Both the position numbers and the translations under genes were made by a program. 64,000 nucleotides of DNA from Comamonadaceae bacterium (GTDB taxonomy: Bacteria > Pseudomonadota > Gammaproteobacteria > Burkholderiales > Burkholderiaceae_C), in assembly GCA_947448735.1 (NCBI GenBank), contig CANFOS010000009.1, positions 62,001-126,000 on the forward strand. The letters run 5' to 3'. Shown piece by piece: positions 26,921-36,004 of this stretch. Below the pieces are notes generated by a model, which worked only from the letters and a program-made list of their open reading frames with translations, was not told the DNA's origin and did not search any database. The stretch's first letter is position 1, and each line of letters starts with the position of its first letter.

Positions 26921-27976
26921 TTGAACAGTTACCAGATCGTCGAGTGGGGCAAGCCACTACAGCTTCGACTGCTCGAAAAACCGGTGCCGCAAGGCGACGA
27001 AGTGCTCGTCAAAATCACTGCCGCGGGTGTGTGTCACAGCGATGTGCATATTCGTGCAGGATATTTTGATCTTGGGGGCGGCAAAAAACTGACCGCCGAA
27101 CAATTTGGCTCCAAATTGCCAATGACACTGGGCCACGAGATGGCTGGAACCGTCGCTGCCGTGGGTGGCGACGTCAAAGGTCTGACAATTGGGGAGCCGG
27201 TGGTGGTCTACCCCTGGATCGGATGCGGCGTCTGCTCGCACTGCCTGGACGAGCGGGACACCGACTGCGAAGCACAACGCAGCCTTGGCTCGCGGCGTGA
27301 TGGTGGTTTCAGCCAATACGTCCTGGTGCCGAAAAGTCGATATATCGTCGCGTCCCATGACGTGGACCTGAATCTTGCTGCAACATTTGCCTGCTCGGGT
27401 CTGACTTCTTACGGCGCCTTGAAGAAAATGCCGGCCATGACCTCAACCGACCGGTTGCTGATCATTGGTGCCGGAGGCCTGGGACTGGCGGCAGTATCGA
27501 TTGCACCACTTGTGACGAAGGCGGAGCTGATCGTCGCTGACCTTGATGATGACAAACTTCAGGCGGCTTCTGCTCTTGGCGCGCACCAGATATTCAATAG
27601 CAGCGGCAGTGATGTAGCGGCAGACCTCAAACGTGCGGCAGGCGGGCCAATAAGAGGCATCATTGATTTTGTCGGCACGCGTCAAACTGCTGAGCTCGCG
27701 ATGGCAGTTGCGGTCAAGGGCTCCGTCATCGTCATCGTCGGGATGATGGGCGGCAGCCTGGAGATTCCTCTGGCCATGTTGTCTCCCAGAAATCTCACCA
27801 TTCGCGGCTCTCATGTCGGCACGCTTGATGAACTCAAGGAGCTTATCCGCTTTGCGTCAGATGGCCTCTTGCAGCCAATACCTGTTTCCACTAAACCGAT
27901 GAACGAAATCAACCAGATCATTGACGATCTCGAACTTCGGCGGTTTGTCGGGCGGGTCGTCGTCAAGCCGCAATGA
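26921..27976 (+). CDS. Zinc-dependent alcohol dehydrogenase
   Basis: A 351-residue medium-chain alcohol dehydrogenase, paralogous to the one at 22864-23919. It has catalytic zinc motif VCHSDVHI and GHEMAGTV, structural zinc loop around GCGVCSHCLDERDTDC, and Rossmann motif IIGAGGLGLAAV. The start appears to be TTG at 26921, supported by AAGGGGAT just upstream; nearby ATGs are out of frame. The structural loop's spacing and the start differ from its paralogue, so the two may serve different alcohols in the same route. Confidence 0.93.
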   Translation: MNSYQIVEWGKPLQLRLLEKPVPQGDEVLVKITAAGVCHSDVHIRAGYFDLGGGKKLTAEQFGSKLPMTLGHEMAGTVAAVGGDVKGLTIGEPVVVYPWIGCGVCSHCLDERDTDCEAQRSLGSRRDGGFSQYVLVPKSRYIVASHDVDLNLAATFACSGLTSYGALKKMPAMTSTDRLLIIGAGGLGLAAVSIAPLVTKAELIVADLDDDKLQAASALGAHQIFNSSGSDVAADLKRAAGGPIRGIIDFVGTRQTAELAMAVAVKGSVIVIVGMMGGSLEIPLAMLSPRNLTIRGSHVGTLDELKELIRFASDGLLQPIPVSTKPMNEINQIIDDLELRRFVGRVVVKPQ

Positions 27977-28039
27977 CTGAATTCAGCAAGACTGACCTGC
28001 TCCCCACAAACCGTACCCCTTATTCTTCCAAGAAGTCCG

Positions 28040-29851
28040 TCACTCAGGCGGCGGATTTTCATAGAGCCGGTCTTTGTCCAGCATGATTTCATGGTGACCC
28101 GCACCACTTGCCATCATCGGGAAGCAGTTCTCCTGTGCAGCGACGGCCACATCCAACAAGTAAGGCCCGTCATGCGCAAGGCAACTCTTCAAGGCCTGCT
28201 CCAGCTCGGCCGGGTCACTGACCTTGGCGCCGCGCCAGCCAAAGGCAGCAGCCAGCGCCACAAAATCAGGCAGCGAGTCGGTATAGCTGTGGCTGTAGCG
28301 GCTGCCGTGGTTTAACTGCTGCCACTGCCTTACCATGCCCATGTAGCCGTTGTTTGAGATGATCAGCTTGACCGGCAATCCGTGCTGCTTGCCGGTGGCC
28401 AGTTCCTGGATGTTCATGAGCACAGACGCATCGCCGCTGACACAAACGACTGTCTTGTCAGGATGAGCGATCTGCGCGCCAAGCGCGGCTGGCAGACCAT
28501 AACCCATGGTGCCAGCACCGCCCGACGTCAGCCAGCGCCCGGGCTTGTCAAACCGCAGATACTGCGCCGCCCACATTTGGTGTTGACCAACATCCGTAGA
28601 GACGATGTAGTCATCACCGCGCTGGTGCAACAACTTGTCGAGTGTGTGTAAAAGATTTTGGGGGCGGATGGCTGTGTCGTGGTCGGCAAACGCAAAACAG
28701 TCCGCCTCGCGCCATTGAGCGATCCGCTTCCACCAGGCTTGCAGGTCAGCAGCAAAGGGCACACCGGCCAGTTCAGCTTCAATCAGCGCAAGTATTTCAC
28801 CGCAATCACCCACGATGGGCACGTCGACCTGGATGATCTTGTTGATCGACGACGGGTCGATGTCAATATGGATTTTTTTTGCAAAGGGCGCAAAGTCTTC
28901 CAGACGACCCGTGATGCGGTCGTCAAAGCGCGCGCCGACGCAAACGATCAGATCGGCCTCGTGCATCGCCAGGTTAGCCTCTACTGTGCCATGCATGCCC
29001 AGCATACCGAGAAAGCTGTCGTGACTAGCCGGGAAAGCACCCAGACCCATCAGAGTCAATGTGCAAGGCGCGCCAGTGGCTTTGACCAGGCGCGTAAAAC
29101 CAGCGCAGGCAGCTTCGCCTGAGTTGACCAGACCGCCACCCCCATAAAAAATCGGCCGACGCGAATGTCGAATCAGTTCTGCTGCGGCATGAATGTTTTC
29201 ACCCAACGGTTGCAGCGGCGGTCCAAGGTCCGCTTGCGGCATATCGCGCGCCAGTTGCGGCAAGGAAAGCTCCTGCTGGATATCTTTTGGGAAATCAATC
29301 ACCACCGGACCAGGCCGTCCACCAGCGGCCACCGCGAACGCCTTACGAACCACTTCAGCGACTTCGCCGACATGGCTGATTTGGTGGTTCCACCGCGTTG
29401 CGGCTTTGGTCAGACCGACAGCATCACACTCTTGGAAAGCATCGGTGCCGATCAGCTTTGACGATACCTGCCCGCTGATGCAAACAATGGGAATCGAATC
29501 ACACAATGCATCAACCAAGCCGGAGATGGTATTGCATATGCCGGGTCCAGAGGTGACCAAGACAACCCCTACCTTGCCCGTGCTCCTTGCGTAGCCTTCA
29601 GCCGCGTGAACTGCGGCCTGTTCGTGCCGTACCAGTACATGACGCAGCCGCGCGTCCTGAAACAGCGCATCGTACACGGGTAGTACAGCGCCGCCCGGGT
29701 AGCCAAACAGCGTGTCAACGCCGATCTCCACCAGGGTATCGACCAGGATTTCGGCACCATTGCTACGAGCTGGTGGGTCTGCCAAAGCGGTGTCAGCTGA
29801 CTCCTGTTGGCTCCGATTGCCACGAACCTTGCCGGTTAAAGATGCGGTCAT
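28040..29851 (-). CDS. Acetolactate-synthase-like ThDP-dependent enzyme (large subunit)
   Basis: A 603-residue ThDP enzyme of the IlvB class. The cofactor Glu is E77 in [16 protein letters not shown], the FAD-associated middle domain is present, and the ThDP/Mg motif runs from GDASVLMN to [11 protein letters not shown]. Sequence and length match biosynthetic acetolactate synthase, but no IlvN small subunit or ilvC gene is nearby. It ends a minus-strand operon with a TauD-type dioxygenase and a tartrate-dehydrogenase-like enzyme and is under site D, which suggests a catabolic role in carboligation or decarboxylation of a 2-keto acid. Confidence 0.9.
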   Translation of the reverse strand: MTASLTGKVRGNRSQQESADTALADPPARSNGAEILVDTLVEIGVDTLFGYPGGAVLPVYDALFQDARLRHVLVRHEQAAVHAAEGYARSTGKVGVVLVTSGPGICNTISGLVDALCDSIPIVCISGQVSSKLIGTDAFQECDAVGLTKAATRWNHQISHVGEVAEVVRKAFAVAAGGRPGPVVIDFPKDIQQELSLPQLARDMPQADLGPPLQPLGENIHAAAELIRHSRRPIFYGGGGLVNSGEAACAGFTRLVKATGAPCTLTLMGLGAFPASHDSFLGMLGMHGTVEANLAMHEADLIVCVGARFDDRITGRLEDFAPFAKKIHIDIDPSSINKIIQVDVPIVGDCGEILALIEAELAGVPFAADLQAWWKRIAQWREADCFAFADHDTAIRPQNLLHTLDKLLHQRGDDYIVSTDVGQHQMWAAQYLRFDKPGRWLTSGGAGTMGYGLPAALGAQIAHPDKTVVCVSGDASVLMNIQELATGKQHGLPVKLIISNNGYMGMVRQWQQLNHGSRYSHSYTDSLPDFVALAAAFGWRGAKVSDPAELEQALKSCLAHDGPYLLDVAVAAQENCFPMMASGAGHHEIMLDKDRLYENPPPE

Positions 29852-29860
29852 TGCAACGGG

Positions 29861-30937
29861 CTACCGGATAGCGGCGGCGATCGTCTTTCCAAGATCGCGT
29901 GTGCTGCCGGTTCCACCCATGTCGCGAGTCAATGGGGCATGTGCAGGTCCTGCTGCCAGAACTTCCCGAATGGCCTTGAGAACCGCATCGTGAGCATCTT
30001 GGTGTCCAAGAAATTCAAGCATCAACGCGCCAGACCAGATCTGTCCAATTGGATTGGCAATACCCTTGCCCGCAATATCAGGTGCAGATCCGTGTACAGG
30101 CTCAAAAAGGCTCGGGTGGGTTCGAGCCGGATTGATATTGCCCGAAGGGGCTATGCCGATGGTTCCAGTGCACGCAGGCCCCAAGTCCGACAGGATGTCG
30201 CCGAAAAGGTTGCTGGCGACAACAACATCGAACCAGTCAGGATGCAGGACGAAGTTTGCAGTGAGTATGTCGATGTGAAACTTGTCGGTACGAACGTCAG
30301 GATAATTTTTTGCCATGGCCTCTACCCGCTCATCCCAGAACGGCATGGTGATAGAAATTCCGTTCGACTTGGTGGCCGATGTCAAGTGTTTTTTCGGTCG
30401 CTTTGACGCAAGCTCGTACGCATACTTGAGTACACGATCAGTTCCAACGCGGGTAAAAACGGATTCCTGAATGGCCATTTCCCGTTCTGTTCCGGCGAAC
30501 ATGCGACCGCCCGCATTGCTGTATTCACCCTCGGTATTTTCGCGAACGATGTAGAAGTCAATGTCGCCCTCTTTACGGCCGACCAGCGGTGATGGAACCC
30601 CAGGCATCAGCCTTGCTGGCCTGAGATTCACGTATTGATCAAACTCGCGGCGGATGGTGAGAAGTGACTCCCAGACTGAGATGTGATCGGGCACCTGTGC
30701 AGGTGCGCCGACAGCACCGAAAAAGATCGCATCGTGCCCGCCAATCTGGTCTTTCCAATTTTCCGGCATCATGTTTCCATGTTTGGCGCGGTAGTCGCAT
30801 GACGCAAAATCGAAGTGATCGAAGTCAAAGGAAACACCGTACTTTCGCGCCACGGCGTCGAGCACCGCCAGCCCTTCAGGCATGACCTCTTTGCCTATGC
30901 CATCTCCTGCCAGCACGGCAATCCTGTATTGACTCAT
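29861..30937 (-). CDS. Isopropylmalate/isocitrate-type dehydrogenase (tartrate dehydrogenase/decarboxylase-like)
   Basis: A 358-residue beta-decarboxylating dehydrogenase. LAGDGIGKEVMPEGL opens the protein, VRENTEGEYSNAGG and the dimer motif ASNLFGDILSDLGP hold substrate and metal, and FEPVHGSAPDIAGKGIANP binds NAD. AIQESVFTR and the 358-residue length are typical of tartrate dehydrogenases (TtuC/YeaU type) rather than LeuB. ATG 30937 was chosen because SQYRIAVLAGDG is the normal N-terminus. It acts on a 2-hydroxy diacid or D-malate-like compound in the site D operon. Confidence 0.92.
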   Translation of the reverse strand: MSQYRIAVLAGDGIGKEVMPEGLAVLDAVARKYGVSFDFDHFDFASCDYRAKHGNMMPENWKDQIGGHDAIFFGAVGAPAQVPDHISVWESLLTIRREFDQYVNLRPARLMPGVPSPLVGRKEGDIDFYIVRENTEGEYSNAGGRMFAGTEREMAIQESVFTRVGTDRVLKYAYELASKRPKKHLTSATKSNGISITMPFWDERVEAMAKNYPDVRTDKFHIDILTANFVLHPDWFDVVVASNLFGDILSDLGPACTGTIGIAPSGNINPARTHPSLFEPVHGSAPDIAGKGIANPIGQIWSGALMLEFLGHQDAHDAVLKAIREVLAAGPAHAPLTRDMGGTGSTRDLGKTIAAAIR

Positions 30938-31045
30938 AACATTCTTTCTGACTTTATTGGCCTGCAGATCACTATCTAAAACACCAGGCGGCTTGTGACC
31001 ATGCATGCACAGACCGCCGCTCACCGGCGTTCCGGCTTATCTGGA

Positions 31046-31870
31046 TCAATGGGGCTTGTCGCCTTTGAGGGTGATTCGGTTCATGACCCTGCGATAGCCG
31101 TGATAGTCGTTGACAGGGTTGTGCTGGGTGCAGCGATTGTCCCAAAAGGCAATTGCATTGGGCTCCCATTGGAAGCGACAGGTGAACTCCGGCTTGACCT
31201 GGTGCTTAAAAAGATAGTCCAGAATGGGTGCGCTTTCCTCGTCCAGCATGCTCTTGATGCCAGATGTGTGAGCCGTGTTCACGTACAGGGCTTTCCGACC
31301 GGTTTCAGGGTGGGTTCGCACGATGGGATGCTCTGCCCTGAACTCCCGCGGGACGACATCCTTTCCATCTGACTTGATTCGGTCCTCCCGGGTTTTTGAA
31401 ACGTCAGCACGTGCCGAGCTGCTGATGCCGACGAGTCCGTCCAGCATGTTCTTCATCACACTCGAAAGCGACTCGTAGGCAAGGTATTGGTTGGCGAATA
31501 GGGTGTCACCACCAAAGGGCGGTACTTCGCGGGAAAGCAGCATGGATCCCATGGGAGGTTCATCCAGATAGGTGGTGTCTGAATGCCAGATACCGCCAAA
31601 GTTTACTTTCTCATGTTCGAGTTTCTTGACCTCGATGATGTGCGGGAAGCCCTCAAGGCCTTTCACAAAAGGGTATTCGATCGGCTCACCCATTGCTTTT
31701 GCGAAGTCAAGGAATTGCTGGGAACTCAAGTCCTGCTTTTTCAAAAAAATTACCTGATGATCCAGCAGAACCTGCCTGATGTCACGAGCCAGGCTATCGG
31801 ACAGGCCTTTTGAAAGATCAACGCCAAGAATTTCCGCACCAAGTGCTCCTGCAATCCGTTTTACCTGCAT
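31046..31870 (-). CDS. TauD/TfdA-family Fe(II)/2-oxoglutarate dioxygenase
   Basis: A 274-residue non-haem iron dioxygenase. The HxD facial triad starts at H96-D98 in GGIWHSDTTYL, the distal His is near residue 250 in TQHNPVNDY, and the 2-oxoglutarate-binding Arg follows in YRRVMNR. Family members hydroxylate taurine, 2,4-D, alkyl sulfates or carnitine-like acids. ATG 31870 has GAGGA upstream. It is the first gene of the operon driven by site D and lies next to a LysR gene. Confidence 0.92.
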   Translation of the reverse strand: MQVKRIAGALGAEILGVDLSKGLSDSLARDIRQVLLDHQVIFLKKQDLSSQQFLDFAKAMGEPIEYPFVKGLEGFPHIIEVKKLEHEKVNFGGIWHSDTTYLDEPPMGSMLLSREVPPFGGDTLFANQYLAYESLSSVMKNMLDGLVGISSSARADVSKTREDRIKSDGKDVVPREFRAEHPIVRTHPETGRKALYVNTAHTSGIKSMLDEESAPILDYLFKHQVKPEFTCRFQWEPNAIAFWDNRCTQHNPVNDYHGYRRVMNRITLKGDKPH

Positions 31871-31934
31871 ATTGTTCCTCACAGTTTCTGTATCCGAAGC
31901 ACAAATACCCGGAAGTAGATAGTCATCAACACAG

Positions 31935-31989
31935 AATGTAAGAAGCTACGGTCTGAATCACAAGTCAAATAATCTTAGTGATTCTTCAA
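31935..31989 (-). promoter_or_regulatory. LysR-type operator/promoter element (site D)
   Basis: On the minus strand, 31989-31958 carries the 32-bp element (TTGAAGAATC at the start, ATTTGACTTGT at positions 20-30). TTGTGA (31958-31963) is the -35 and TACATT (31935-31940) the -10, spacer 17. The segment also holds GAATCAC (31955-31961) and GTGATTC (31978-31984) as an inverted pair. It drives the dioxygenase operon that starts at 31870. Confidence 0.76.
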
Positions 31990-32028
31990 TACGCGTGATT
32001 TATTTGTCCGGTCGTGAAGCGCACCATG

Positions 32029-32913
32029 CTATTTTGAAGCGAGTTGCTGATTGCAAAGGTCAACGAGTCGTGCTGCAGCCGGAGAAAGTGTGTGTCCCTT
32101 GATCTTCACGATGCCAACGGTTCGGGTCAAGGCCGGATTGATAATCCTGACGGTTTTTAGTCTTGTCTTACCAGGTATGGCTACCCTTGGGAGTATTGCA
32201 ATACCCAGACCGGCCTCGGCCATAGCCACCAATGTTGTGACATGTGTAAATTCATAGTTGTGCTCTGACAACAGCCCATTTGTGCTTAGCGCTTCATTCA
32301 GATGTTCCCGAAAAAGGGTGGACGTTCCAAGCGTCAGCAAGGGCATCTTCGAAAGCTCGCGCAGGGATATGCCTGCCCTTCCCTTGTCTTCGTAACTTTT
32401 CGGCAGCAACGCCACGTATTCATCGATAAAAATCGACGAAAAGTCAAGGTCGCTCTTTTCCTCTACAGGGCATATACCGAAATCCACCTCGCTTCGTCGC
32501 ACGGCCTCGACAAGCTCACGTTGGGCCAGTTCCCTTACATGCACCGACACACCAGGATACTTTTTCGCAAACTCAGTAAGAATTGCAGGCAGACGGGTGC
32601 TGGCGATGGTTGGCACACATCCAAACGACAGATGACCTTGCTGGACGTCGACGATTTTCTGAAGACGCGCAAGACCGGACTCAAGTTCTGCCATCGCCCT
32701 TCGGGCAGTGATCATGAGTTGCTCGCCTTCGGCTGTGAGCTCAACCTTCCTGGTCGTCCGCTGAAAGAGAGCAACGCCCAGCTGCTCTTCAAGCTGCTTG
32801 ATTTGCATGCTCACCGCAGGCATAGAAATGAACATGGCGTCTGCGGCCTTCTTGAAGCTAGAGTGTTCAGCGACGGCCAGAAATGTCTGCAGCAGTTTGA
32901 AATTGATCTTCAT
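32029..32913 (-). CDS. LysR-family transcriptional regulator
   Basis: A 294-residue LysR protein. The winged helix-turn-helix covers residues 1-60 (FKLLQTFLAVAEHSSFKKAA, MPAVSMQIKQLEEQLG), and the effector domain follows from about residue 90 (GHLSFGCVPTIAS). It is a close paralogue of the regulator at 40911-41816, including the unusual MKINFKL start and the C-terminal KIKSHTLSP-like segment. It is divergent from the citryl-CoA-lyase-like gene, with site C between them, and next to site D, so it is the leading candidate to bind these sites and regulate itself. Confidence 0.93.
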   Translation of the reverse strand: MKINFKLLQTFLAVAEHSSFKKAADAMFISMPAVSMQIKQLEEQLGVALFQRTTRKVELTAEGEQLMITARRAMAELESGLARLQKIVDVQQGHLSFGCVPTIASTRLPAILTEFAKKYPGVSVHVRELAQRELVEAVRRSEVDFGICPVEEKSDLDFSSIFIDEYVALLPKSYEDKGRAGISLRELSKMPLLTLGTSTLFREHLNEALSTNGLLSEHNYEFTHVTTLVAMAEAGLGIAILPRVAIPGKTRLKTVRIINPALTRTVGIVKIKGHTLSPAAARLVDLCNQQLASK

Positions 32914-32966
32914 GACGGTGCCCGAATGGTAGTAGCCCAATTGTTGCCACTATTTAATCGCATAAA

Positions 32967-33020
32967 TTGAATAATTAATCAGTTTATTTGACTTATTGCA
33001 TGGGCCACCGCACTTACCAT
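32967..33020 (+). promoter_or_regulatory. LysR-type operator/promoter element (site C)
   Basis: The 32-bp element at 32967-32998 begins TTGAATAATT and contains ATTTGACTTAT. TTATTG (32993-32998) is the -35 position and TACCAT (33015-33020) the -10 with a 16-bp spacer. It lies in the 137-bp divergent gap between the LysR gene (32913) and the citryl-CoA-lyase-like gene (33051), the classic place for a LysR operator. Confidence 0.74.
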
Positions 33021-33050
33021 AGCTGACGAAGCAACCATCAAGGCTACCAA

Positions 33051-33845
33051 ATGAGCAGAAAGAAAAAGGAAATCAGTACCAACATTGGCTGGAGCAACGC
33101 CTCTAGCATTACGGTGTTTGGGAAAGATTTTGTCAACGACATTTTAGGTAATCTGAATCTTGGCGACATGGGTTTTTTAGAACTCACCGGACGATTTCCC
33201 AACCCGAATGAGTCGAGAATGTTCAATGCCATGGTTGTAACCCTCGTCGAGCATGGGCTTACCCCCAGCTCTATCGTTGCACGCATGACCTACCTTGGCG
33301 CGCCAGAGTCCCTTCAGGGCGCTGTGGCAGCGGGGCTTAACGGTCTGGGCACGGTCTTCGTTGGCAGCATTGAGGGAGCGGCGAAAATGCTGTCAGAAAC
33401 GATGCCAGAAGCCGACGCCGAGGCAAACTTTCAATCGCTGGCATCTGGCGCGGTCGATGCATTCAGGTCGCAGAAAAAAATTGTCCCGGGCATCGGGCAC
33501 CCATTTCATAAGCCGATTGATCCCCGCACGCCGCGTTTGCTGCAGATTGCAAAAGAAACGGGATTCGATGGGCCTTACGTCAAGCTCATGCTGGCCATCG
33601 CCGAGGACGCGGCTGAGAAAAGCGGCAAAGTCCTGCCTGTAAATGCGACTGGCGCAATCGGCGCCCTCTGTTGCGAAATGAACTTCGACTGGAAGATCTG
33701 CCGTGGTCTGGGTGTTATGGGGCGTGCAGTTGGACTGGTAGGACACATCCTCGAAGAATCTCGTAACCCGATGTCAGAAGAGGTGTGGCATAGCGTGGAA
33801 GCACGCGCCACAGCACACATGAACCCCGACCTGGCGAGCGAATAA
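33051..33845 (+). CDS. Citryl-CoA lyase-like (small citrate synthase superfamily) protein
   Basis: A 264-residue protein of the citrate synthase superfamily but far shorter than citrate synthase (~430). The three active-site regions are still visible: VEHGLTPSS (first His), VPGIGHPFHKPIDPR (second His) and EMNFDWKICRG (Asp). Its length fits citryl-CoA lyase-type proteins, which cleave a 3-hydroxy-acyl-CoA into acetyl-CoA and a keto acid, or the reverse. It is first in a two-gene unit with an SDR and divergent from a LysR gene through site C. The substrate may be a citramalyl- or HMG-like CoA ester. Confidence 0.87.
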   Translation: MSRKKKEISTNIGWSNASSITVFGKDFVNDILGNLNLGDMGFLELTGRFPNPNESRMFNAMVVTLVEHGLTPSSIVARMTYLGAPESLQGAVAAGLNGLGTVFVGSIEGAAKMLSETMPEADAEANFQSLASGAVDAFRSQKKIVPGIGHPFHKPIDPRTPRLLQIAKETGFDGPYVKLMLAIAEDAAEKSGKVLPVNATGAIGALCCEMNFDWKICRGLGVMGRAVGLVGHILEESRNPMSEEVWHSVEARATAHMNPDLASE

Positions 33846-33862
33846 TTCGATTGGAGACCGAG

Positions 33863-34783
33863 ATGGACAAGGGCAGTTTTGTCAAAGACAAGGTAGTGCT
33901 GGTAACGGGTGCAGGTGGCGGGATTGGCCGCGATTTCGCACTCGCACTGGGCGCTGAAGGCGCAAAAGTCATCGTCAATGACTTGGGAACCTCCATGAAC
34001 GGTGAGGGGCGGGATGTCGCTCGCGCACAAACAGTTGCTGATGAAGTGGTCGCTGCCGGCGGCCAAGCTGTTGCCAACGGTGACAGCGTGGCTGACTGGG
34101 ACGGTGCAAACAACATGATCCGTCAGGCAGTGGAAACTTATGGGCGGATCGACTGCGTGATCAATAACGCCGGTATTCTTCGAGATCGGTTTTTCTTCAA
34201 TATGAGTGTCGATGAATGGCGTGCGGTGATTGACGTTCACTTGAATGGCCCCTTTTATATTTCCCGCGCTGCCGCGCCACATTTCAAGGCCCAGGAGTCA
34301 GGGTCATACATTCACATGGTCTCGACATCCGGTCTCATTGGCAACCTGGGACAGGCCAACTATTCGGCGGCAAAGCTTGGACTCGCCGCGCTCTCCAAGT
34401 CAATTGCGATGGACATGGCTAGGTTCAACGTGCGGTCAAACTGCATAGCCCCGTTTGCCTGGAGCCGGATGATAGGCGGCATAGCGACGGAGACAGACGA
34501 GCAGAAAGCTCGGGTAGCCAGGCTGCAAAAAATGGAGTCATCGAAAATCGCGCCTCTGGCCGTGTACCTGGCCAGTGATGCAGCCAAAGATGTCTCTGGC
34601 CAGATCTTCGCAGTGAGGGCCAATGAAATTTTTCTGATGAGTCAGATGCGCCCGATCCGCTCCATGCATACCGCCGAAGGCTGGACACCACAGTCAGTCG
34701 CGGAACGCGCCATGCCAGCCATGCGGCCCAGCTTCTACAAGCTTGACCGTTCGCAGGACGTATTCGATTGGGATCCGGTTTAG
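33863..34783 (+). CDS. SDR oxidoreductase (3-hydroxyacyl-CoA dehydrogenase, HSD17B4-like)
   Basis: A 306-residue classical SDR. TGAGGGIG binds the cofactor, VINNAGILRD follows, the catalytic Ser is in VSTSGLIG and Tyr/Lys in YSAAK. The extended nucleotide loop (VNDLGTSMNGEG) and the long C-terminal tail resemble the dehydrogenase part of peroxisomal multifunctional enzyme 2. ATG 33863 is preferred over TTG 33851 because GGAGACCGAG precedes it. It likely oxidises a 3-hydroxyacyl-CoA made by the hydratase that converges on it. Confidence 0.91.
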   Translation: MDKGSFVKDKVVLVTGAGGGIGRDFALALGAEGAKVIVNDLGTSMNGEGRDVARAQTVADEVVAAGGQAVANGDSVADWDGANNMIRQAVETYGRIDCVINNAGILRDRFFFNMSVDEWRAVIDVHLNGPFYISRAAAPHFKAQESGSYIHMVSTSGLIGNLGQANYSAAKLGLAALSKSIAMDMARFNVRSNCIAPFAWSRMIGGIATETDEQKARVARLQKMESSKIAPLAVYLASDAAKDVSGQIFAVRANEIFLMSQMRPIRSMHTAEGWTPQSVAERAMPAMRPSFYKLDRSQDVFDWDPV

Positions 34784-34830
34784 AGCGTCATTTTTGAGAA
34801 TGGTGACAAGTTGCAGGACGCCTGTCTTGA

Positions 34831-35721
34831 TCACCAGCGACCACTCACGGATCCGCTGGCGATCAGCACCGAATTCCGATCAGGAATGTGCACCTGATAT
34901 CGGGCACTGGAGGCTGCTACTGTCCATTCGATCCGAAGCCGTTCTCCGGGAAACATCGGCGCAAGAAAGCGGATCTCAACGGATCGAAGATTTGAGGCCA
35001 TCCCACCGCACAGAAACTCGATGGCGCCGCGTGCGACCATTCCAAAAGTGCATAGCCCGTGCATGATTGGCCGGTCAAATCCTGCAGCTTTCGCGACAGC
35101 CGGGTCAATGTGAAGCGGATTCGGATCTGCTCCGAGCCTGTAAATAAGCGCCGCCTGTGGGCTGGCGACATATTCCACCACGTGATCTGGCGCGCGGTCC
35201 GGCAGCTGCGCAGAACCCGACTTAGCGGCCGCTCTACCGGCATCAGGATTGTTGCTGAATCCGCCATCTGCACGACACAGCGTACTGTGTCTGATGGTAG
35301 CAATGAGGGTATTGGTGCTGTCGTCGTAGATCTCACGACCAAAAACCAGCATGGCTCCCTTGCCGCTACCCCGGTCGATGATGTCGAGGATTTTTGTCTG
35401 TGCACGTACGCTTCCCGCCGCTGGCACCAATGAATGAAAGTCAACCCGATGATGAGCATGCACCGCACGACTTGAATCAATGCCTGTGAGGGGGTCTGAT
35501 ATCCAAAACCCGGGATGGCACAGGTTGTTCACCAGCGTTGGTATGGCCTGCAGGTTTTTTTCATAAACAAAAGACAGATCGCCAGGGTGATCGCCTTGCA
35601 TTCCACAGCTCAAGGAGAGCGCATAAAGAATGGCGTCTTTCTCCGTGTATTGCTGTCGCAGAACCGGGAAGGCCCAATTTTTAACGATATCAACATTCAA
35701 AGTCATTGTGCGTTGGCTCAT
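34831..35721 (-). CDS. MaoC-type (R)-enoyl-CoA hydratase (double hot-dog)
   Basis: A 296-residue protein of two hot-dog halves, like hydratase 2. The active half carries the signature YRLGADPNPLHIDPAVAKAA followed by FDRPIMHGLCTFG. The N-terminal half has lost the motif, as usual. It converges with the SDR gene that ends 47 bp away; hydratase 2 and this SDR type are fused in eukaryotic multifunctional enzyme 2, so the two probably act in sequence. No strong ribosome site was seen at ATG 35721 or 35706. A long inverted repeat lies just upstream at 35740-35780. Confidence 0.9.
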   Translation of the reverse strand: MSQRTMTLNVDIVKNWAFPVLRQQYTEKDAILYALSLSCGMQGDHPGDLSFVYEKNLQAIPTLVNNLCHPGFWISDPLTGIDSSRAVHAHHRVDFHSLVPAAGSVRAQTKILDIIDRGSGKGAMLVFGREIYDDSTNTLIATIRHSTLCRADGGFSNNPDAGRAAAKSGSAQLPDRAPDHVVEYVASPQAALIYRLGADPNPLHIDPAVAKAAGFDRPIMHGLCTFGMVARGAIEFLCGGMASNLRSVEIRFLAPMFPGERLRIEWTVAASSARYQVHIPDRNSVLIASGSVSGRW

Positions 35722-35739
35722 TCATAGGGGTATTCAGAT

Positions 35740-35780
35740 TGAATCACGCGCTTGGCTCATTTTTCAGGGCGAGTGATTCA
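35740..35780. repeat. 12-bp inverted repeat in divergent promoter region
   Basis: TGAATCACGCGC (35740-35751) and GCGAGTGATTCA (35769-35780) are reverse complements at 11 of 12 positions, with a 17-bp spacer. The repeat starts 18 bp upstream of the hydratase start at 35721 and may be an operator. The GAATCAC/GTGATTC core also occurs in site D. Confidence 0.6.
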
Positions 35781-35891
35781 GATGTGTTGGCGCGGATCTT
35801 AATACCAGTCTCTCATTTATTGCACTAAAAAAACACCACTCATGTGGGAATAAACGCGCGCTGCGGTGGATATTTGAAAGACGACCCATTT

Positions 35892-35946
35892 AATAACAAT
35901 GATTCAAATCTTATGAATTGTGGGCAGGATAACGATTCCGTAGACT
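35892..35946 (+). promoter_or_regulatory. Diverged LysR-type operator/promoter element (site F)
   Basis: The 32 bases at 35892-35923 match site B at 20 positions, including TTCAA and the TGA-TTGT end. TTGTGG (35918-35923) is the -35 and TAGACT (35941-35946) the -10, spacer exactly 17. It would drive the Bug receptor at 36005. It is weaker than A-E but shares their architecture. Confidence 0.55.
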
Positions 35947-36004
35947 CATCACGCCTTAAGCACACATTCGATTCCAATGCATTAAAAAATTCAGGAGACA
36001 CTAG

